A DNA stretch of 64,000 bases from Bacteroidota bacterium (lineage in GTDB: Bacteria > Bacteroidota > Bacteroidia > Bacteroidales > VadinHA17): positions 16,461 through 80,460 of the forward strand of contig JADFQJ010000005.1 in the NCBI GenBank assembly GCA_022561875.1, given 5' to 3'. The position numbers and the translations under genes are program-made. Of this stretch, positions 43,034 to 51,964 are shown piece after piece; position 1 is the first letter of the stretch; each line of letters begins with the position of its first letter. The notes under the pieces were generated by a model, which saw only the letters and a list, made by a program, of their open reading frames with translations, searched no databases and had not been told where the DNA came from.

Positions 43034-44368
43034 ATGAAAAAAATGTTCTTTTTCTCTATTGTTCTGGCAATTATTTTAAGCAGCTGCGGAGGTCCATCAG
43101 TCAACGGTGAACTGGTTGGAGTGCAGGGCAGGAAAAAATGGTATGAGCCTGATCCTTATGGAATGGTATTTGTTCCGCAGGGAAGCTTCAATATGGGGCC
43201 AAGCGACCAGGATCTTGCCTTTTCAATGGATGCATTCACAAAGACCGTAACTGTAGATGCTTTCTGGATGGACGATACTGAGATCACAAATAATGAATAT
43301 CGCCAGTTTGTAAACTATGTCAGAGATTCTATTCTGCGTTACAAACTGGGAGATGCCGGGATTGAAGGTTTCTTTAAAACTGATGAAAACGGAGATCCTT
43401 ACGACCCACCTGTTATCGACTGGGAAACTGAGATAGATAGCGAGATTGAAGAAATTGCTGACATTGTTGAGGAAATATATTATCCTGAAAACGAAAGGTT
43501 CAATAACAGGAAACAAGTTGATACAAGGAAACTTATTTACACATATTTCTGGATCGATCTGCAACAGGCTGCAAAAGAAACAAGCCGGTATAATTTGGAA
43601 ACCCAGTCGTATGATGGAGAAATAGTTAACCAGGAAGGAGAACGTATCCAGATCGAGAATCGTTCATCTTTCATTATGCATGATGAAGTGACTTGTTATC
43701 CGGATACCCTTGTGTGGATCAGAGACTTTACCTATTCGTATAATGAACCATGGGCAAATATGTATTTCTGGCATCCTTCATTTGATAATTATCCTGTTGT
43801 TGGCGTTACATGGAAGCAAGCAAACGCTTTTAGTATATGGAGAACGAATTATCTTAACGATTATCTTACAATAAAGGGTAATTCATGGGTTCAGGATTAC
43901 CGTTTACCCCTTGAAACTGAATGGGAATATGCTGCCCGGGGCGGGCTGGATCATTCCATGTACCCATGGGGAGGACCATATACCAGAAATGATAAGGGTT
44001 GTTTCCTGGCTAACTTTAAAACATTACGTGGAAATTATATTGACGACGGAGCTTTAATTTCAACAGATGTTGCTTCCTACTCGGCTAACGAATTCGGTTT
44101 GTATGATATGGCTGGGAACGTAGCTGAGTGGACATCAGGCGCTTATGACGAATCAGCGTATGTATTTACACATGATATGAATCCAAATTACCAGTATAAT
44201 GCTCGCATTGATGATCCTCCCGTTATGAAAAGGAAGGTTATACGAGGCGGTTCATGGAAAGATATTGGATATTTCCTTCAGGTTAGTTCAAGAACATATG
44301 AATACCAGGATTCTGCCAAATCCTTTATCGGATTCAGAAATGTTCGATCATATATGGGTTATAAATAA
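43034..44368 (+). CDS. gldK: type IX secretion lipoprotein GldK/PorK
   Basis: 444 residues from the ATG at 43034. The signal peptide ends IILSSC (lipobox), so the protein is an outer-membrane lipoprotein facing the periplasm, forming rings with GldN/PorN. The remainder is an FGE-sulfatase-like domain (FVPQGSFNMGPSDQD, VVGVTWKQANAFSIW, YRLPLETEWEYAARGG, YDMAGNVAEWTSG, RKVIRGGSWKD) with a ~100-residue acidic insertion in the first half (EIDSEIEEIADIVEEIYYP). The fold is used structurally; no formylglycine-generating activity is expected. Confidence 0.95.
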   Translation: MKKMFFFSIVLAIILSSCGGPSVNGELVGVQGRKKWYEPDPYGMVFVPQGSFNMGPSDQDLAFSMDAFTKTVTVDAFWMDDTEITNNEYRQFVNYVRDSILRYKLGDAGIEGFFKTDENGDPYDPPVIDWETEIDSEIEEIADIVEEIYYPENERFNNRKQVDTRKLIYTYFWIDLQQAAKETSRYNLETQSYDGEIVNQEGERIQIENRSSFIMHDEVTCYPDTLVWIRDFTYSYNEPWANMYFWHPSFDNYPVVGVTWKQANAFSIWRTNYLNDYLTIKGNSWVQDYRLPLETEWEYAARGGLDHSMYPWGGPYTRNDKGCFLANFKTLRGNYIDDGALISTDVASYSANEFGLYDMAGNVAEWTSGAYDESAYVFTHDMNPNYQYNARIDDPPVMKRKVIRGGSWKDIGYFLQVSSRTYEYQDSAKSFIGFRNVRSYMGYK

Positions 44369-44400
44369 TTTTTTCAGATTAATAATAAAATTCAACTATT

Positions 44401-45306
44401 ATGAATGTAACTGAATTAGTAGAAAGCAGTGGTTGGAAAAACTTTATGTCAAAACTCTATGGCATTGGTGCATCGATTGTAATTATTGGCGCTCTTTTTA
44501 AAATCCAGCACTGGCCTCTTGCCGGACTTCTTTTAACTATTGGGCTTATGACCGAAGCAGTAATCTTTTTCTTCTCGGCATTTGAACCACTTCACGAAGA
44601 GGTTGACTGGACTCTTGTATATCCTGAATTAGCAGGTATGAATGATGATGAGGAAGATCTTGCCCAGTTCAAACCTGCGGGCAGAGGAAGCAGTTCGGCT
44701 CTGGAAAAGTTTGATGCTTTGCTTGAACAGGGAGAACTCACTCCTGATCTCTTTAATAAACTTGGCAAAGGTCTTAGTAAACTTAATGAAACAACAGCCA
44801 GATTATCCGATATTTCGGATGCCAGCGTTGCTACAAATGATTATGTTAACAGCATTAAGGAAGCTGCCAATAGTGTTGATTCGTACACAGAATCATATGT
44901 CAAATCAACTGAAGAGTTGAAAGAATCTGTTACCAGACTCTCCGGATCATATGACAAAACAGCTAACCTGATAGCAGAATCAGGTAGTAACTATCAGCAA
45001 TTATCTGAATCATTTTCAGTTATTGAGGATGGTAGCAAGTCGTATGGAGAACAACTTGAAGCGCTTAACAAAAACCTCTCTGCATTAAATGCAGTTTATG
45101 AACTGCAGTTACAAGGAACCAGTGATCATCTTAAAACGTCCGAGTCTCTGTATGAAAATCTTGATACAATGATGGATGATTTGAGAGATACTGCCGAAGA
45201 CACTAAGAAATATCGCGAAGAGGTTGCAAAACTTAACGAAAACCTGTCTGCCCTGAATACCGTATACGGTAATATGTTGGCGGCTATGAACGTTATGGGC
45301 AAATAG
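44401..45306 (+). CDS. gldL: type IX secretion inner-membrane motor protein GldL/PorL
   Basis: 301 residues. Two transmembrane helices lie near residues 20-60 (SKLYGIGASIVIIGALFKIQ, then LAGLLLTIGLMTEAVIFFF), joined by the short HWP turn, with the conserved Glu in the second helix (TEAVIFFFSAFEP). A long cytoplasmic helical region follows, with an internal repeat (LNKNLSALNAVYELQ and LNENLSALNTVYGNM). GldL and GldM form the proton-driven rotary motor of the system. It starts 32 bases after gldK. Confidence 0.95.
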   Translation: MNVTELVESSGWKNFMSKLYGIGASIVIIGALFKIQHWPLAGLLLTIGLMTEAVIFFFSAFEPLHEEVDWTLVYPELAGMNDDEEDLAQFKPAGRGSSSALEKFDALLEQGELTPDLFNKLGKGLSKLNETTARLSDISDASVATNDYVNSIKEAANSVDSYTESYVKSTEELKESVTRLSGSYDKTANLIAESGSNYQQLSESFSVIEDGSKSYGEQLEALNKNLSALNAVYELQLQGTSDHLKTSESLYENLDTMMDDLRDTAEDTKKYREEVAKLNENLSALNTVYGNMLAAMNVMGK

Positions 45307-45344
45307 TAATATTCAGTTTTAATTATAAATTTCATCCCTGAATT

Positions 45345-46976
45345 ATGGCCGGAAAAGAAACCCCAAGGCAAAAAATGATTGGCATGATGTATTTGGTGCT
45401 CACCGCATTGCTGGCGCTGAATGTGTCAAAAGATGCCGTGGAAGCTTTTAAACTTGTTGACAAAAGTCTTACCAAAACCACTGAAAATTTTAGCAGTAAA
45501 AACGAATTAATCTACCAGGAATTCGATCAGGCTGCAAGTGAAAATCCAATAAAAGCAGGTCCATGGAGAAATATTGCTAACGGGGTCAGGGAGCGTGCCG
45601 ACGAGATGTATGACTATATACAGGAACTGAAGATCGAGATAATTCAGACTGCCGAGGGAAAAGATACTGAAGCTCTTGAAGGAGATGTGATCATCGTTGA
45701 ACATATCAGAAAAATTGATGAGAATAATATTCCTTCACAGATACTTGTTGGATCAGACCAGAATGGAAAGGCTTTTGACATGAAAGCTGCAATGGAAGAA
45801 TACCGTGGGTTTTTAATGGATATAGTTGGAAACAAGAATGTCAGTGTCTCATCTTCAATCGAAGCCGGTCTTAATACAGATGATCCTGTAATTAAAGGAG
45901 AAAAGCAGCTTTGGGTTAATCACATGTTCCAGGCATCACCTCTTATCGCTTCAATCACTTTGTTATCCAAATTACAAAGCGATGTAAGAAATGCTGAAGC
46001 TGAAACTATTAATTTCCTTTATCAGCAAATTGATGCCGGAGCTTTTAAATTTAACAAGCTGATCCAGACTGTAATTACTAATTCGAACTATATTATGAAA
46101 GGCAATGAATATAAGGCTGAGGTATTCATCGCTGCAACAGACACAACACAACAACCTGAAGTCTTGGTGGGAAAATATGAAACTACTGTTAATGCCAATG
46201 GAATTAAAGAATACCGTATGATTGGTGATTACCAAACATTAACCGTAGATGAGCGTGGACGGGGAATATACAAGTTAAGACCTACTGTTTTAGGAGATAA
46301 AACCTGGGGCGGACTTATTAAAATGAAAGCCCCTGATGGAAGTATTATTAATTATCCTTTCCAGGCAAAATATACGGTTGCACCACCTAATGTGGTTGTT
46401 TCTCCCACTGCTATGAATGTTTTTTACGTTGGCGTCCAGAATCCTGTAGATATTTCCGTTTCCGGAGCAAGTTCTGATAAAACTTATGCCACTATGACAA
46501 ACGGCACAATAAAAAGAGGAACTACCAGGAAGTTCCGTGGTTCATTTATTGCAAGCCCTAGAACTCCCGGTCAAATTGCCAATGTTACGGTTACTGCCGA
46601 AATTAATGGCGAAAAACGTTCGTTTGCACCTATCCCTTTCAGGGTAGAAGTTGTACCTGACCCTGTTGCAAAAGTTGGTGATAAAAACAGCGGGTCAATT
46701 GCAAAATCACTCCTGGAGGTCCAGGTGGCAGTTTTTGCTGAACTGGAAAATTTCCTGTTCGATATACATTATGATATCACCGCCTTTACGATTGAAATAA
46801 CCGACCGCGGGTTTACCGTTACCGAAGCATCAAGCAGCCACAGAATTACAGCAGCCCAAAAAACCTTAATTAACAGATTAAAGAGGGATAGCCGTATTGT
46901 ATTTACTGATGTAAAAGCAGTCGGTCCGGATGGACGTCAAAGGTCGCTTCCCCCAATCGTTCTGAGAATTGAATAA
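45345..46976 (+). CDS. gldM: type IX secretion periplasmic motor shaft GldM/PorM
   Basis: 543 residues with one N-terminal transmembrane helix (MIGMMYLVLTALLALNVS) running into the helical first periplasmic domain, followed by beta domains (VVSPTAMNVFYVGVQNPVDIS, RSFAPIPFRVEVVPDP) that end in the C-terminal domain touching the GldK/GldN ring (VKAVGPDGRQRSLPPIVLRIE). Length and order match GldM. It spans the periplasm as a dimer and transmits torque from GldL. gldN follows directly. Confidence 0.96.
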   Translation: MAGKETPRQKMIGMMYLVLTALLALNVSKDAVEAFKLVDKSLTKTTENFSSKNELIYQEFDQAASENPIKAGPWRNIANGVRERADEMYDYIQELKIEIIQTAEGKDTEALEGDVIIVEHIRKIDENNIPSQILVGSDQNGKAFDMKAAMEEYRGFLMDIVGNKNVSVSSSIEAGLNTDDPVIKGEKQLWVNHMFQASPLIASITLLSKLQSDVRNAEAETINFLYQQIDAGAFKFNKLIQTVITNSNYIMKGNEYKAEVFIAATDTTQQPEVLVGKYETTVNANGIKEYRMIGDYQTLTVDERGRGIYKLRPTVLGDKTWGGLIKMKAPDGSIINYPFQAKYTVAPPNVVVSPTAMNVFYVGVQNPVDISVSGASSDKTYATMTNGTIKRGTTRKFRGSFIASPRTPGQIANVTVTAEINGEKRSFAPIPFRVEVVPDPVAKVGDKNSGSIAKSLLEVQVAVFAELENFLFDIHYDITAFTIEITDRGFTVTEASSSHRITAAQKTLINRLKRDSRIVFTDVKAVGPDGRQRSLPPIVLRIE

Positions 46977-46995
46977 TAAAAAACTTATTTACATT

Positions 46996-47853
46996 ATGAA
47001 AAAGCATAGAATAATATTTTCAGGAATACTTTTTCTGACCATTTTATTTTCTTCTGCACTGAAAATATCAGCTCAGGAATCCCCTGCATGGGTAAAAGGC
47101 TTATATAAAAAAGATATTAAGGATAAATCACCGATCCCTTACTCTCACCTGCGTGAAGCAGATGTTATGTGGTCAAAAAAAATATGGAGGGAGATCGACC
47201 TTAGAAAAAAAATGAATCAGCCTTTATATTTTCCTGTTGAACCGATTGGTGATCGTGTAAGTCTTATACATATAATTCTCGCTGAAATTAAGTCGGGAAC
47301 AGTAAATGCTTACGATGCCGATGTTGGTTATGATATGACCGTAAAGATCACCCAGGCTGATATAGACAGGAATATGGGAGCTAGAACTGACTCAACAAGT
47401 ATCCAGATAGCCCCCGGTGTTTATAGAGATACTATAACTGTTACGGAACCAAGTTTTGAAGATGTTAAGCAGATCCAGGTTATGGAAGAGTGGTTCTTTG
47501 ATAAAAAACACTCCCGGATGGATGTCAGGATTCTTGGATTAATGCCAATCCGGCACTTTTATAACATAGAACGCGGTGAATTTCAAAAAGTAAGGATATG
47601 CTGGATTTATTATCCTGATTTCAGGAATACTTTTGCAAATCATGAAATTTTTAATCCCAACAATGATGCTCATCGAATCTCTTTTGACGATTTCTTTATG
47701 CAAAGAAGATTCAGCAGTACAATTATTGCTGAATCAAACGTTTACAATAACCGTCAAATAAATCAATATGAAACAGGGAAAGAGGCGCTGATTGAAGCAC
47801 AACGTATAAAAGATTATATATTCAACTTTGAACATGATCTCTGGGAATACTAA
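46996..47853 (+). CDS. gldN: type IX secretion periplasmic protein GldN/PorN
   Basis: 285 residues from the ATG at 46996, with a signal peptide (IIFSGILFLTILFSSALKISAQ). The body has YSHLREADVMWSKKIWREIDLRKKMNQPLYFP, KHSRMDVRILGLMPI and the RVCWIYYPDFR-like segment (VRICWIYYPDFRNTF), as in GldN. It pairs with GldK at the outer membrane. The track's 46969 start (TTG) overlaps the gldM end; the ATG is preferred because it begins right at the signal peptide. A hairpin terminator follows the stop by 25 bases. Confidence 0.95.
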   Translation: MKKHRIIFSGILFLTILFSSALKISAQESPAWVKGLYKKDIKDKSPIPYSHLREADVMWSKKIWREIDLRKKMNQPLYFPVEPIGDRVSLIHIILAEIKSGTVNAYDADVGYDMTVKITQADIDRNMGARTDSTSIQIAPGVYRDTITVTEPSFEDVKQIQVMEEWFFDKKHSRMDVRILGLMPIRHFYNIERGEFQKVRICWIYYPDFRNTFANHEIFNPNNDAHRISFDDFFMQRRFSSTIIAESNVYNNRQINQYETGKEALIEAQRIKDYIFNFEHDLWEY

Positions 47854-47877
47854 TCTTCAAAAATATATTTCACAAAT

Positions 47878-47906
47878 AAAAAAGACACAACAAAAGTGTC
47901 TTTTTT
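47878..47906. terminator. bidirectional intrinsic terminator between gldN and manC
   Basis: AAAAAAGACAC, loop AACAAAA, GTGTCTTTTTT: an 11-bp stem whose arms end in A/T runs, able to stop transcription from either side. It ends the gld operon and the convergent manC message; the manC TAA stop lies at the edge of its T run. Confidence 0.85.
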
Positions 47907-48997
47907 TATATGTACCCCTCTCCCTTGCGGAGTTTTACATCATTCACAAATTGCTTGATCTTCTGCTCATCTTTTTTCTTGCAGATAAGAAGAATATTAT
48001 CCGTTTCAACAACAATATAATCTTCTAATCCCTGCAATACAACAAGTTTATCATCCGATACTTTTATAACAGATCCTTTAACATCATAATCGAAAACATT
48101 TTGCCCGGTAATTGCATTATTATTCTTGTCCTTTTTCAGGTTTTCAAAGAGTGAGCCCCAGGTGCCAAGATCTGACCAGCCAAAATCGGAACACAATACA
48201 TATACATCATCTGCTTTTTCCATTATACCATAATCAATGGAAATGTTTTTGCATTTTGAATATGTCTTAAGAATAAACTCATTTTCTTTATCAGTATCAT
48301 AAAATCGGATCCCCTCCCTGAATAAACTATCGATTTCAGGTAAGTGTTTATCAAATGCATTCATTATTGAGCTGAGCGACCAGATAAAAATTCCCGAGTT
48401 CCAAAAGAACTCACCGCTTTCAAAAAAAACCTTTGCCAGATCATAATCAGGTTTTTCTGTGAATGTTTTAACTTTGTTCAAGTTAGATTTTGTGCCAAAT
48501 TTTTTTCCATTTAAAACCTGAATATATCCGTAACCTGTTTCAGGCCTGTCAGGTTTTATCCCCAGGGTTAATAATGCATCATTATTCCTGACAAATTCAA
48601 AACCATCCAGTATCTTTTCTTTGAACTTTTTTTCATTTTGTATTAAATGGTCGGAAGGTGCAACAACAATATTGGCTTCCGGATTTATTTTATTAATTTT
48701 ATAATTTGCATAAGCTATGCATGGCGCTGTGTTTTTCCTTAAAGGCTCAAGCAGAATACCGGATGGTTTAATTCCGGGAAGCTGTTCACGGACAAACTTC
48801 TCATAGTCAGCATTTGTTACGATCAGAATATTTTCTTCGGAACAAATATCTGCAAACCTGTCAAATGTTTGTTGAAGAAGTGTCTTTCCAATTCCCAGAA
48901 TATCAAGAAATTGCTTGGGTTTTTGTGTGCGGCTATAGGGCCAGAACCTGCTACCTATACCTCCCGCCATAATTACGCAAAAGTTGTTTTTATCCAT
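47906..48997 (-). CDS. manC: mannose-1-phosphate guanylyltransferase
   Basis: Makes GDP-mannose from GTP and mannose-1-P. 363 residues from MDKNNFCVIMAGG (the track's extra MKI is possible). The nucleotidyltransferase loop AGGIGSRFWPYSRTQKPKQFL, EPLRKNTAPCIAYA, VAPSDHLI, FTEKPD and FFWNSGIFIW are typical; the C-terminal cupin isomerase domain of bifunctional ManC is absent, so this is the short pyrophosphorylase-only form. It is convergent with gldN, sharing the terminator. Confidence 0.93.
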   Translation of the reverse strand: MDKNNFCVIMAGGIGSRFWPYSRTQKPKQFLDILGIGKTLLQQTFDRFADICSEENILIVTNADYEKFVREQLPGIKPSGILLEPLRKNTAPCIAYANYKINKINPEANIVVAPSDHLIQNEKKFKEKILDGFEFVRNNDALLTLGIKPDRPETGYGYIQVLNGKKFGTKSNLNKVKTFTEKPDYDLAKVFFESGEFFWNSGIFIWSLSSIMNAFDKHLPEIDSLFREGIRFYDTDKENEFILKTYSKCKNISIDYGIMEKADDVYVLCSDFGWSDLGTWGSLFENLKKDKNNNAITGQNVFDYDVKGSVIKVSDDKLVVLQGLEDYIVVETDNILLICKKKDEQKIKQFVNDVKLRKGEGYI

Positions 48998-49131
48998 AAT
49001 TTTCATTTTTTCAGCTTCAATTTACAAAAAATATTCTTTTAATGATAATATTTAACAACATAGTTTGATTATCTTACGGTAAACCAATATTATTTATAAT
49101 CTTTGTATTATGAATACCTAATAAATAGTAT

Positions 49132-49872
49132 ATGCAGCTATTTTATCACATTGGACAATATTTTATCCTGCTGACAAAGGTCTTCTCAAAGCCTGAAAAG
49201 GGAAAGATATACTACAAACAAACCCTTAAGGAAATAATTAGCTTAGGTATCAATTCAATTGGTATTGTTATTATTATATCCGCATTCACAGGCGCTGTAA
49301 TAACCTTACAAACTGCCTATAATACTGAAAATCCTTTCTATCCACGATACCTTATAGGACTAATGGCACGTGATACTATTATTCTGGAGTTTTCATCTAC
49401 TATGGTAGGTTTAATCCTTGCAGGAAAGATTGGATCTAGTATAGCCTCAGAAATAGGGACCATGCGTATAACAGAGCAAATTGAAGCTCTTGAAATAATG
49501 GGAGTGAACTCTGCAAGTTACCTTATCCTTCCAAAAATCATTGCATCGGTTCTTTTCAATCCCCTGCTCACCATGATAAGCATTGCTGTAGGAGTGTTTG
49601 GTGGCTGGATTGCAGGAACTGCTACAGGTGTAGTGTCATCCGAAGATTACATCTATGGCATCCAGTTCGCCTTTACACCTTTTTATGTAACATATGCTCT
49701 TATAAAAACAGTGTTTTTTGCTTTTATAATAACCTCCGTTTCTTCATATTACGGGTATTTTGTCAAAGGCGGGGCTTTGGAAGTAGGCCGCTCCAGCACC
49801 AAAGCCGTGGTTTACAGCTGTATCTTAATACTACTTTTCGATGTAATCCTCACCCAATTGATATTATCATGA
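49132..49872 (+). CDS. mlaE: MlaE-type ABC transporter permease
   Basis: 246 residues, about five to six hydrophobic segments, with the MlaE signature region SAFTGAVITLQTAYNT and LAGKIGSSIASEIGTMRITEQIEALEIMGVN. The family moves phospholipids between inner membrane and periplasmic MCE carriers to maintain outer-membrane asymmetry. Its stop overlaps the start of the ATPase gene (ATGA), so the two are translationally coupled. No MCE-domain (mlaD) gene follows, unlike the usual enterobacterial operon. Confidence 0.92.
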   Translation: MQLFYHIGQYFILLTKVFSKPEKGKIYYKQTLKEIISLGINSIGIVIIISAFTGAVITLQTAYNTENPFYPRYLIGLMARDTIILEFSSTMVGLILAGKIGSSIASEIGTMRITEQIEALEIMGVNSASYLILPKIIASVLFNPLLTMISIAVGVFGGWIAGTATGVVSSEDYIYGIQFAFTPFYVTYALIKTVFFAFIITSVSSYYGYFVKGGALEVGRSSTKAVVYSCILILLFDVILTQLILS

Positions 49873-50627
49873 TAAAGGTAAGTCATATATGGAAATCTTT
49901 TAATAATCAAACTGTTCTTAAGGATATAAGTATTGAATTTGATCAGGGGATGATAAATTTAATCATTGGACAGAGTGGTTCGGGGAAAACTGTCCTTCTA
50001 AAATCAATCGTTGGTTTACTTGATATTGATAAGGGAGAGATTAAATTTGAAGATATTGTTTACAACAAGCTTAATTTTAAGAAAAAGAAGGAAATTAGAA
50101 AAAAAATCGGAATGCTATTCCAGGGTAGCGCCCTGTTTGATTCCTCCACTGTTGAGGAAAATGTGATTTACCCACTTGATATGTTTACAAATATGAGTTT
50201 TGAAGAAAAGAGGGAACGTGCTAATTTTTGTTTGAAACGGGTGAATGTATTAAATGCAAACCATCATTACCCTTCGGAAATTAGTGGCGGCATGCAAAAA
50301 CGAGTTGCTATTGCCAGAGCCATTGTCCTTAATCCAAAATACCTTTTCTGCGATGAGCCTGACTCCGGACTGGATCCTATTACTACCCTCAGGATAGATA
50401 ATCTGATCAAAGAAATTACCGAAGAATTCAATACAATTACCATAGTAAATACACATGATATGAATTCCGTCATGGAATTCGGCGAAAAAATTATTTTTAT
50501 TCATGATGGGCAAAAGTGGTGGGAAGGCACAAAGGAAGAGATCCTTCATACAGATAATGAAAAATTAAACGATTTTGTTTTTGCAAATCACATGGCTAAA
50601 CGTATGAAACAAATGAAACGAACATGA
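49869..50627 (+). CDS. mlaF: MlaF-type ABC transporter ATPase
   Basis: 252 residues. Walker A is GQSGSGKTV, the signature is ISGGMQKR in the MlaF/Ttg2A style, Walker B with catalytic Glu is LFCDEPDSGLDP, and the switch His is in IVNTHDMNS. Its closest family drives MlaE-type phospholipid transport. It overlaps mlaE by four bases. About 100 bases separate it from the next gene. Confidence 0.93.
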   Translation: MIKVSHIWKSFNNQTVLKDISIEFDQGMINLIIGQSGSGKTVLLKSIVGLLDIDKGEIKFEDIVYNKLNFKKKKEIRKKIGMLFQGSALFDSSTVEENVIYPLDMFTNMSFEEKRERANFCLKRVNVLNANHHYPSEISGGMQKRVAIARAIVLNPKYLFCDEPDSGLDPITTLRIDNLIKEITEEFNTITIVNTHDMNSVMEFGEKIIFIHDGQKWWEGTKEEILHTDNEKLNDFVFANHMAKRMKQMKRT

Positions 50628-50656
50628 TTTCTTTTTAACATAAAAATTAAAAACAT

Positions 50657-50702
50657 AGCTTCGCAACCGCTAAAGTTTTATGCGAACGCGGTCAACGTAG
50701 CT
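50657..50702 (+). other. imperfect hairpin in the leader of the MGL-family gene
   Basis: AGCTTCGCAACCGC and GCGGTCAACGTAGCT are largely complementary, with an AT-rich loop, 28 bases before the GTG start. The TTTGCGAAGCT/AGCTTCGCAA word also occurs at about 13697 and 30410, so it may be a dispersed repeat. No SAM riboswitch core could be recognised. Confidence 0.4.
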
Positions 50703-50730
50703 AAATTCCGATACATAAAAATATATATTC

Positions 50731-51915
50731 GTGAAAAATAAGAATGCCGGTTTTAACACAAAGCTTGTACATTCAGGAAAATTGGAAAATTCGTTAGGTA
50801 GTATTACAGTACCCATTTACCAAACATCCACTTTTTCTTTTAATAACGTACAGCATGGGGCTGACTGCTTTTCAGGTAAAGATGACGGATATATTTATAC
50901 GCGTCTGGGTAACCCGACAATAAATGCCCTGGAAGAGACAATAGCTGAACTTGAGAACGGATTCGGAGGAATTGCAACCAGTTCGGGTATGGGTGCAATC
51001 AATTCAATTTATATGGCATTACTCGGACAAGGTGCACATCTGGTAAGTACAGCATCAATATATGGGCCTTCCCGCAATGTGATTGAAAAACACTACAGCC
51101 GGTTTGGTGTTGAAGCTGCTTTTGTGAATACTACCGATCCTGATAATGTAAAACAATCAATTAAATCCAATACCAGAATGATCCTGGTTGAAACCCCGGC
51201 TAATCCCACTATGCAAATAACCGATATCCGGAAAATTGCAGAAATCGCTCACAAACACGGAATCCCTCTGGTTGTGGATAATACTTTTTCAAGTCCTTAT
51301 CTCCAAAATCCCCTCGACCTGGGCGCTGATGTTGTGTTCCACTCCATTACAAAATTTATTAACGGTCATGCTGATGTAGTTGGCGGAGTCATTATAACGA
51401 AAGAGAAAGATCTTTATAAACAGATTAGAGATATGATGGTGAATATTGGTTGTAATATGGACCCGCACCAGGCTTACCTTGTTCACAGAGGCATTAAAAC
51501 CCTTTCAATCCGTATCGAAAAAGCCCAGAAAAGTGCTGCAAAGATCGCACACTGGCTCGAAGAGCACCCTCTTGTTAAATTGGTAAAATATCCGGGACTC
51601 AGATCACACCCGCAGCATGAGCTTGCTAAAAAACAAATGAGAGGATCCGGTACAATGATAAGTTTTGAATTAAAGGGTGGTTTCGATGCCGGAAAGGTTC
51701 TTATGGACAATGTAGAGCTGGTAATTCTTGCAGTATCACTTGGCGGAATTGAAACACTTATTGAGCACCCTGCTTCAATGACTCATTCTGGTATTAGCAG
51801 GGAAGAAAAACTGAAGATTGGTATTTCGGATGGTTTGGTCCGTTTATCAATTGGAATTGAAAATGTTGAAGATCTGATTGATGATCTTTCCCAGGCATTA
51901 GATAAGATATCCTGA
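50731..51915 (+). CDS. PLP-dependent methionine gamma-lyase/cystathionine gamma-synthase family enzyme
   Basis: 394 residues, GTG start. PLP-family landmarks are VPIYQTSTFSFNN, YTRLGNPTINALE, TSSGMGAI, the VDNTFSSPYLQNPL segment, the Schiff-base Lys in HSITKFINGHADVVGG, and SLGGIETLIEHPASMTHS. Overall it resembles methionine gamma-lyase, but the position of the lyase-typical active-site Cys (LYGCT) reads IYGPS here, so the exact reaction (methionine gamma-lyase, cystathionine lyase or O-acyl-homoserine sulfhydrylase type) is open. It is convergent with the 10-TM exporter-like gene. Confidence 0.85.
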   Translation: MKNKNAGFNTKLVHSGKLENSLGSITVPIYQTSTFSFNNVQHGADCFSGKDDGYIYTRLGNPTINALEETIAELENGFGGIATSSGMGAINSIYMALLGQGAHLVSTASIYGPSRNVIEKHYSRFGVEAAFVNTTDPDNVKQSIKSNTRMILVETPANPTMQITDIRKIAEIAHKHGIPLVVDNTFSSPYLQNPLDLGADVVFHSITKFINGHADVVGGVIITKEKDLYKQIRDMMVNIGCNMDPHQAYLVHRGIKTLSIRIEKAQKSAAKIAHWLEEHPLVKLVKYPGLRSHPQHELAKKQMRGSGTMISFELKGGFDAGKVLMDNVELVILAVSLGGIETLIEHPASMTHSGISREEKLKIGISDGLVRLSIGIENVEDLIDDLSQALDKIS

Positions 51916-51964
51916 CACTAATAAGCCTTATTTAGAATGGCTGTATCCGGAACATTTCATTAGG

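Noticed and set aside
50628-50730. SAM riboswitch before the MGL-family gene
   Set aside because: Only one imperfect hairpin is visible; the conserved SAM-I or SAM-II core was not found.
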